Positions 58,799 through 64,000 of a stretch of 64,000 nucleotides of DNA are shown here, one piece after another. Made by a program: the position numbers and the translations under genes. Where the stretch lies: the NCBI RefSeq assembly GCF_000258765.1, contig NZ_AJLT01000024.1, positions 1-64,000 on the forward strand, written 5' to 3'. This DNA comes from Gillisia marina (GTDB taxonomy: Bacteria; Bacteroidota; Bacteroidia; Flavobacteriales; Flavobacteriaceae). The stretch's first letter is position 1. The number at the start of each line of letters is the position of its first letter. The notes beneath the pieces were generated by a model. That model was not told where the DNA came from and made no database searches. It saw only the letters and a program-made list of their open reading frames with translations.

Positions 58799-58806
58799 TA
58801 TCTTTG
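58799..58806 (+). promoter_or_regulatory. Candidate -7 promoter element of the helicase gene
   Basis: TATCTTTG matches TAnnTTTG, 17 bases before the ATG at 58824. Confidence 0.5.
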
Positions 58807-58823
58807 AAGCCTAAAATAAAACT

Positions 58824-60065
58824 ATGCTTTTCGAAGACTTACCGTTATCCCAAACTATTCAAGAGGGAATTTCTGAAATAGGACACACCAGCCCTACTCC
58901 AATTCAGGAAAAGGTGATTCCGGAAATCTTAAGGCGGAATGATGTTATTGCATGTGCCCAAACCGGAACAGGGAAAACAGGTGCCTTTGCGATTCCATTA
59001 TTACAACTCTTAAATAAACGTGTTGAGGACGAAAAAACAAAAAGTACACTCTCTGTGCTAATTGTAAGCCCTACAAGAGAACTTGCAGTTCAAATTGCAG
59101 AGAATATTAAGGACTATTCAAAATTCACCAATATAAAATCGGGAGTTGTTTTTGGTGGTGCATCCATGCAACCCCAAATTAACTTATTAAAAAATGGGTT
59201 ACATATTTTGGTAGCAACACCCGGGAGACTTTTAGACCTTAGAAAACAAGGATATATCAACCTAGATGAAGTAGAAATTTTGGTTTTAGATGAAGCCGAT
59301 TTAATGCTAGATATGGGTTTTATAGATGAAGTACAAAAGATAATCAGGCTCGCTCCTAATTTGGTGCAACGATTGATGTTTTCAGCAACTATTCCTCCAA
59401 AAGTTCAGGATCTTGCAAAATCCTTACTTCAAAATCCCGAAAAGATTGAGTTAACCACCAATTCTTCCGCAGCACCATCTATTGAGCAGAAATTGTACAT
59501 GGTTCCGAAGCAAGATAAAATTGAGTTATTGCTTTACGTAATGCGAAATGTTGTTAAAAATAAGTCTGTCTTGATCTTTAGAAGAACCAAGTTCGGAGTA
59601 GAAAAAGCCTTACAATCCCTTGTGAAAAATGGTTTTAAAGCCGATGAACTTCACGGAGATAAAAGCCAGACAGATAGAACTTCAGCCTTAGAACGATTTA
59701 AAAGGAAAGAAGTAAATATATTGGTTGCAACAGATCTTGCTGCCCGTGGATTGGATATAGATAGTTTAGATTATGTGATCAATTTCGACATCCCAAGCAT
59801 GTCTGAAGTATATGTGCATAGAATTGGGCGAACAGGACGCGCAGGAAGTGTGGGAACCTCCATTTCTTTTTGCAGTGCAGATGAAAAACAATATGTAAAA
59901 TTCATTGAAACCCTGATCGGAAATAAAATCCCTGTAGAGACAGAACATCCTTATCCTTTGGAGAAAAATGCTGAACCAATAGTTCATAAAAAGAAAGGCA
60001 GCAAGCATAAAAAAGGGAGAAAAGGAAGTGGTTCTAAAGCGAATAAAAAACGTTGGTATAAATAG
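58824..60065 (+). CDS. DEAD-box RNA helicase, RhlE-like
   Basis: A 413-residue ATP-dependent RNA helicase. Q motif T-P-I-Q-E, Walker A A-Q-T-G-T-G-K-T, D-E-A-D, S-A-T and H-R-I-G-R-T-G-R. A basic tail (K-K-K-G-S-K-H-K-K-G-R-K) follows, as in RhlE-type proteins that act in ribosome assembly or RNA decay. Confidence 0.95.
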   Translation: MLFEDLPLSQTIQEGISEIGHTSPTPIQEKVIPEILRRNDVIACAQTGTGKTGAFAIPLLQLLNKRVEDEKTKSTLSVLIVSPTRELAVQIAENIKDYSKFTNIKSGVVFGGASMQPQINLLKNGLHILVATPGRLLDLRKQGYINLDEVEILVLDEADLMLDMGFIDEVQKIIRLAPNLVQRLMFSATIPPKVQDLAKSLLQNPEKIELTTNSSAAPSIEQKLYMVPKQDKIELLLYVMRNVVKNKSVLIFRRTKFGVEKALQSLVKNGFKADELHGDKSQTDRTSALERFKRKEVNILVATDLAARGLDIDSLDYVINFDIPSMSEVYVHRIGRTGRAGSVGTSISFCSADEKQYVKFIETLIGNKIPVETEHPYPLEKNAEPIVHKKKGSKHKKGRKGSGSKANKKRWYK

Positions 60066-60202
60066 ATTTTTTGTGTGTCATTACGACCGCAGGGAGAAAT
60101 CTATTAAATAATGCTAATCTAATAGCGCAGTCGAAGTGTGATTGTTGCTACATTTCCTATTCCCAATAATTTCAATAACTTAGACCTAAAAAATTAGATA
60201 AC

Positions 60203-60588
60203 ATGAAAAAATTAGTACTTCTTATCACTAGTATTTTATTTTTAAACTCTTGTTCAAAAGAAGATGTTGACCCGCAACTTAAGGCTCTTGGTTTCTAAGT
60301 GAAGTAAGCTGCTTTTGCTTTCATGATCCTGAAAAAGATTTTAGTGACTACACACTAGAATTTATTGAATCTAAAAACCGTGTAAATATAAAGAACCCAA
60401 ATGGGGAAAATTATTACATAGCTGAAGATGGATCGCGAAAATATTCAATCTCCAATAAGATAATTACTATCGAAGGAGCAACCTATTCCTATAAGTATTC
60501 TATAGAAAATAATGAATTATTCTTGCATAACGTAGATAATCCACAAATTGCAGATGATGAAATTACGCTGATATTCAAAAGAAAATAA
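60203..60588 (+). pseudogene. Lipoprotein, frameshifted
   Basis: From the ATG the frame reads M-K-K-L-V-L-L-I-T-S-I-L-F-L-N-S-C (lipobox Cys about 17) and stops at K-A-L-G-F. In another frame the gene goes on with E-V-S-C-F-C-F-H-D-P-E-K-D-F and ends I-F-K-R-K at 60588. A single missing T near 60288 (C-T-T-T-G-G) would give K-A-L-W-F-L-S-E-V-S-C. This predicts a lipoprotein of about 128 residues. Function unknown. It was too broken to show as a long open frame. Confidence 0.7.
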
Positions 60589-60610
60589 ACCCTAATAGGT
60601 CTATATAACA

Positions 60611-60643
60611 AAAACCTCCGAAGAAAATTCTTCGGAGGTTTTG
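60611..60643. terminator. Terminator between the broken lipoprotein and ettA
   Basis: A 13-bp stem (AAAACCTCCGAAG / CTTCGGAGGTTTT) with a 6-base loop; it can serve both convergent genes. Confidence 0.85.
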
Positions 60644-60664
60644 TTTTATAAATAAATCGATAAT

Positions 60665-62356
60665 TTATCGAGTCAACTTTTTATATTTAATTCGCTTCGG
60701 CATTAAATCTCCACCCAAACGTTTCTTTTTATTCTCTTCATAATCAGAAAAACCACCTTCAAAGAAATACACTTGCGAATCTCCTTCAAAAGCTAAGATA
60801 TGAGTACAAATTCTGTCCAAAAACCATCTATCGTGAGAAATCACTACGGCACAGCCTGCGAAGTTATCTAAACCTTCTTCCAGCGCCCGCAGCGTATTCA
60901 CGTCCAAGTCGTTTGTTGGCTCATCTAAAAGCAATACGTTCCCTTCTTCTTTTAGCGTCATGGCAAGGTGCAAACGGTTACGCTCCCCACCGGAAAGCAT
61001 ACTTACTTTTTTGTTCTGCTCTCCACCCCCAAAGTTGAAACGACTTAAATAGGCTCTGGAATTCACTTGTTTCCCTCCCATATTAATAAGTTCCTGCTCG
61101 TCACTAAAGTTTTGCCAGATTGTTTTCTCTGGATCCATATTAGAATGACTCTGATCTACATAAGCGATTTTTGCAGTGTCTCCAACCTCAAAACTACCTT
61201 GATCCGGAGAAATTTCCCCCATGATCATTTTAAAAATTGTGGTTTTACCGGCACCGTTAGGCCCAATAACCCCCACAATTCCGGCTTGCGGCAAAGTGAA
61301 GTTAAGATCTTCATACAGCAATTTATCATCAAAAGCTTTACTTACGCCTTTAGCTTCAATTACATTCGTTCCCAAACGAGGACCATTAGGAATATAGATT
61401 TCCAATTGCTCGTCCATCTTCTTTTGATCCTGACTCAATAATTTATCGTAATTATTTAATCTCGCCTTTTGCTTAGATTGTCTTCCTTTTGGAGACATAC
61501 GAGACCATTCTAATTCTCGCTCTAAAGTTTTTTGACGTTTACTGGCCGTTTTTTGCTCTTGTGCCAAACGCTTAGATTTCTGGTCTAACCAAGAAGAGTA
61601 ATTTCCTTTCCAAGGAATTCCTTCTCCTCTATCTAGTTCTAATATCCATCCCGCAACATTATCCAAAAAGTATCTATCGTGAGTTACCGCTATTACAGTC
61701 CCTTTGTAAGATGCTAAATGGTGTTCTAACCAATGTACAGATTCTGCATCCAAGTGGTTAGTTGGCTCATCCAATAGCAACACATCCGGCTCTTGCAATA
61801 ACAATCTACACAAGGCAACTCTTCTACGCTCCCCTCCAGACAATACTCCAATCTTCTTATCGGGATCCGGAGTACGAAGTGCGTCCATTGCAATTTCCAA
61901 CTTGGTATCTAATTCCCAAGCATTGGAAGCATCAATCTTATCTTGTAAAGCTGCCTGCTTGTCCATGAGTTTTTGCATTTTATCTGCATCCTCATAAACC
62001 TCTGGAAGGCCAAACATATCGTTTATTTTGTTGTACTCATCTAAAATTGCCACTGTTTCAGCAGCTCCCTCTTTAACAACTTCCAAAACTGTTTTTTCAT
62101 CATCTAATTGTGGTTCCTGCTCCAGCATACCAACGGTATAACCAGGAGAAAAAACTACATCTCCTTGATAATTCTTCTCCATTCCTGCAATAATCTTTAG
62201 TAATGTAGATTTTCCAGAACCATTCAATCCTAAAATTCCAATTTTTGCTCCGTAAAAGAAACTTAAATAAATATTTTTAAGTACTGGTGTATTCGCTCCC
62301 GGGAAGGTTTTAGTTAACCCAGACATGGAAAAAATTACCTTATTATCATCTGCCAT
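60665..62356 (-). CDS. ettA: ABC-F translational throttle protein EttA
   Basis: A 563-residue ABC-F ATPase with two nucleotide-binding domains and no membrane segment; EttA binds the ribosomal E site and senses the ATP/ADP ratio. Walker A: G-L-N-G-S-G-K-S-T and G-P-N-G-A-G-K-T-T; signatures L-S-G-G-E-R-R-R and L-S-G-G-E-R-N-R; a linker rich in K/R lies between. Length and tail match EttA rather than Uup or YheS. Confidence 0.96.
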   Translation of the reverse strand: MADDNKVIFSMSGLTKTFPGANTPVLKNIYLSFFYGAKIGILGLNGSGKSTLLKIIAGMEKNYQGDVVFSPGYTVGMLEQEPQLDDEKTVLEVVKEGAAETVAILDEYNKINDMFGLPEVYEDADKMQKLMDKQAALQDKIDASNAWELDTKLEIAMDALRTPDPDKKIGVLSGGERRRVALCRLLLQEPDVLLLDEPTNHLDAESVHWLEHHLASYKGTVIAVTHDRYFLDNVAGWILELDRGEGIPWKGNYSSWLDQKSKRLAQEQKTASKRQKTLERELEWSRMSPKGRQSKQKARLNNYDKLLSQDQKKMDEQLEIYIPNGPRLGTNVIEAKGVSKAFDDKLLYEDLNFTLPQAGIVGVIGPNGAGKTTIFKMIMGEISPDQGSFEVGDTAKIAYVDQSHSNMDPEKTIWQNFSDEQELINMGGKQVNSRAYLSRFNFGGGEQNKKVSMLSGGERNRLHLAMTLKEEGNVLLLDEPTNDLDVNTLRALEEGLDNFAGCAVVISHDRWFLDRICTHILAFEGDSQVYFFEGGFSDYEENKKKRLGGDLMPKRIKYKKLTR

Positions 62357-62681
62357 TTTATATGTTTTTTTAAATATTTAGACACTTTCTGAAAGTAAAA
62401 CAACTAGCTTTTAGCTTGCAATTTTAATTTATTTCAATGCTACAAATATCTTAAAATTAAATTTCTTCCTTTCTATTTATTCTGAATTAAAATAGTTTGA
62501 AATCAGAATTACAGTCATACTGTTATATTTTCCTAGTATTTCAACTTTTTCAATCAAAATAAATAGTTCGATTTTGTATTTTAGCGCGGCTACTGAAGTT
62601 TGAATACTATTCCGAAATGTTCTGAACTTCTATGCATTGTAAAAATCAAATAAATTCGGAAGAAATAAAATTACATATTCT
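62357..62681. other. Divergent promoter region, no gene seen
   Basis: A 325-base AT-rich gap between ettA (minus) and the carboxylase (plus). TATTTTAG at 62576-62583 is a weak -7-like element for the carboxylase; no other structure is evident. Confidence 0.4.
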
Positions 62682-64000
62682 ATGGATCTTAACTTCAATA
62701 AAAATGAAGATCATAATAAATTATTACTTTCTACATTAAGACAGAAGCTCGCTCAGGTTAAGCTTGGAGGAGGAGAAAAACGTATCGAAAAACATCATGC
62801 AAAAGGAAAAATGACCGCCAGAGAGCGCATCAATTATCTTTTAGACGATTCTAACGCCGCCATAGAACTTGGTGCTTTTGTTGGAGATGAAATGTATGAA
62901 GAACATGGAGGTTGTCCAAGTGGAGGAGTCGTTGTAAAAATTGGCCACGTTGCCGGAAAACAATGTATTGTAGTTGCCAATGATGCCACTGTAAAAGCTG
63001 GGGCTTGGTTTCCTATTACCGCTAAAAAGAACTTGAGAGCGCAAGAGATCGCAATAGAAAATAGACTTCCTATTATTTATTTGGTAGACAGCGCGGGAGT
63101 TTACTTGCCAATGCAGGATGAAATTTTCCCCGATAAAGAACACTTTGGAAGAATTTTCAGAAATAATGCGGTAATGAGTAGCATGGGAATTACCCAGATT
63201 TCAGCGGTTATGGGAAGTTGTGTTGCAGGTGGTGCTTATTTACCAATTATGAGTGATGAAGCGATCATCGTTGAGAAAACGGGAAGTATTTTCCTAGCAG
63301 GAAGCTATTTGGTAAAGGCTGCTATTGGTGAGTCTATAGATAATGAAACACTAGGTGGCGCAACCACACATTCTGAAATTAGTGGGGTTACAGATTATAA
63401 GGCGAAAGACGATAAAGATGCTTTAGATAAAATCAAGAGCATTATGGATAAAATTGGGGATTATGAGAAAGCCGGTTTTAGTAGAAAAGATCCAATTAAG
63501 CCAAAATTAGATCCAAAAGAAATTTTCGGAATCTTACCAAGAAAAAGAAACGATCAGTATGACATGCGTGAAATCATCTCGAGATTGGTAGATGATTCTG
63601 AGTTTGAAGAATATAAAAAAGAATATGGGCAAACCATAATTACAGGGTATGCAAGGATAGATGGCTGGGCAGTTGGTATTGTTTCCAACCAGCGTAAAAT
63701 TGTAAAAACAAAAACCGGTGAAATGCAATTTGGCGGTGTGATCTATTCCGATTCTGCCGATAAAGCGACTCGTTTTATTTCTAATTGTAATCAGAAAAAA
63801 ATTCCTTTGGTATTTTTACAGGATGTTACCGGCTTCATGGTAGGAAGCAAAAGTGAACATGGCGGAATTATTAAAGATGGCGCAAAAATGGTAAGTGCAG
63901 TGAGTAATTCTGTAGTTCCAAAATTTACCATCGTCATCGGAAATTCTTACGGAGCTGGAAATTATGCGATGTGCGGGAAAGCGTATGATCCTAGATTTAT
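62682..64000 (+). CDS. Acyl-CoA carboxylase beta subunit (carboxyltransferase), incomplete
   Basis: The gene starts at an ATG at 62682 (M-D-L-N-F-N-K-N-E-D) and is open through the end of the window (439 codons), so the last part is missing. It is a biotin-dependent carboxyltransferase with G-G-G-E-K-R-I-E-K-H-H-A-K-G-K, A-R-E-R-I-N-Y-L, the acyl-CoA oxyanion loop M-G-S-C-V-A-G-G-A-Y-L-P and the C-terminal-half G-N-S-Y-G-A-G-N-Y-A-M-C-G. Homologues in amino-acid catabolism act on methylcrotonyl-CoA; propionyl-CoA or other substrates cannot be excluded. Confidence 0.92.
   Translation, partial: MDLNFNKNEDHNKLLLSTLRQKLAQVKLGGGEKRIEKHHAKGKMTARERINYLLDDSNAAIELGAFVGDEMYEEHGGCPSGGVVVKIGHVAGKQCIVVANDATVKAGAWFPITAKKNLRAQEIAIENRLPIIYLVDSAGVYLPMQDEIFPDKEHFGRIFRNNAVMSSMGITQISAVMGSCVAGGAYLPIMSDEAIIVEKTGSIFLAGSYLVKAAIGESIDNETLGGATTHSEISGVTDYKAKDDKDALDKIKSIMDKIGDYEKAGFSRKDPIKPKLDPKEIFGILPRKRNDQYDMREIISRLVDDSEFEEYKKEYGQTIITGYARIDGWAVGIVSNQRKIVKTKTGEMQFGGVIYSDSADKATRFISNCNQKKIPLVFLQDVTGFMVGSKSEHGGIIKDGAKMVSAVSNSVVPKFTIVIGNSYGAGNYAMCGKAYDPRF

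Noticed and set aside
61067-61441. 124-codon plus-strand frame inside ettA
   Set aside because: It is antisense to a well-supported ABC-F gene with intact motifs.

Overview
The window looks like a chromosome segment from a marine-type Flavobacteriaceae bacterium (Bacteroidota). It is AT-rich. Several genes are preceded by the Bacteroidota -7 promoter form TAnnTTTG with no clear Shine-Dalgarno. Flavobacterial markers include the ftsK-lolA-lptF/G-ribBA order, bacillithiol genes (bshB1, a YtxJ/BrxC-type bacilliredoxin), DUF922 and DUF3820 proteins, a LysM/periplasmic-binding fusion beside guaA, and many small lipoproteins ending their signal in S-C or G-C. No phage, transposase, CRISPR array or rRNA operon was seen. 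One tRNA (His) is present.

Layout. 0-7 kb: accessory genes, mostly on the minus strand: a cyclase-family lipoprotein, DUF4287/DUF5655, a broken NTF2-like gene, GNAT, a secreted alpha/beta-barrel-like protein, and an ECF42-type sigma factor with its DGPF (YciI) and DinB partners. 7-10.4 kb: hybrid histidine kinase plus outer-membrane protein. 11-16.7 kb: ftsK, lolA, lptF/G-type permease, ribBA. 16.7-25 kb: nitroreductase, SanA/YdcF, L,D-transpeptidase, cold-shock protein, secreted HELGH protease, GH3-family protein, FAD oxidoreductase, DsbA/FrnE. 24.6-27.4 kb: two AhpD/carboxymuconolactone-type proteins around a TetR regulator with three copies of a shared palindromic operator. 27.4-28.6 kb: an ATPase-less histidine-kinase-like protein coupled to a response regulator. 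28.6-34.5 kb: DUF3820, pyrG, yidC, lipocalin-like lipoprotein, mnmA. 34.8-42.2 kb: nitronate monooxygenase-like protein; guaA-LysM-osmC-DUF922; SIMPL; DUF2200; PNPOx-like. 42.3-45.7 kb: tRNA-His, bshB1, trans-sulfuration enzyme, zinc alcohol dehydrogenase. 46-50 kb: hutI-hutG-GNAT, metallo-beta-lactamase lipoprotein, DUF1232. 50-64 kb: glyA, fahA, a 39-aa small protein, bacilliredoxin, clpB, csbD, phytase-esterase-like lipoprotein, histidine phosphatase, rhlE-type helicase, a broken lipoprotein, ettA, and the start of an acyl-CoA carboxylase beta subunit that runs off the end.

The strongest unusual signal is that nine genes carry a single-base frameshift. Six of these lie in A/T runs of 8-10 bases and each has one base too many. 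Two others are one-base losses in short runs and one is a loss inside the ftsK C-terminus. This looks more like a read or assembly error signature than decay, but phase variation or transcriptional slippage cannot be excluded. The best biological leads are the three-site TetR regulon (CTAAGC-N4-GCTTAG) and the ECF42/DGPF/DinB module. A dispersed intergenic repeat family (core GTCATnnnGAGCGnAGTCGA) fills many of the longer gaps.
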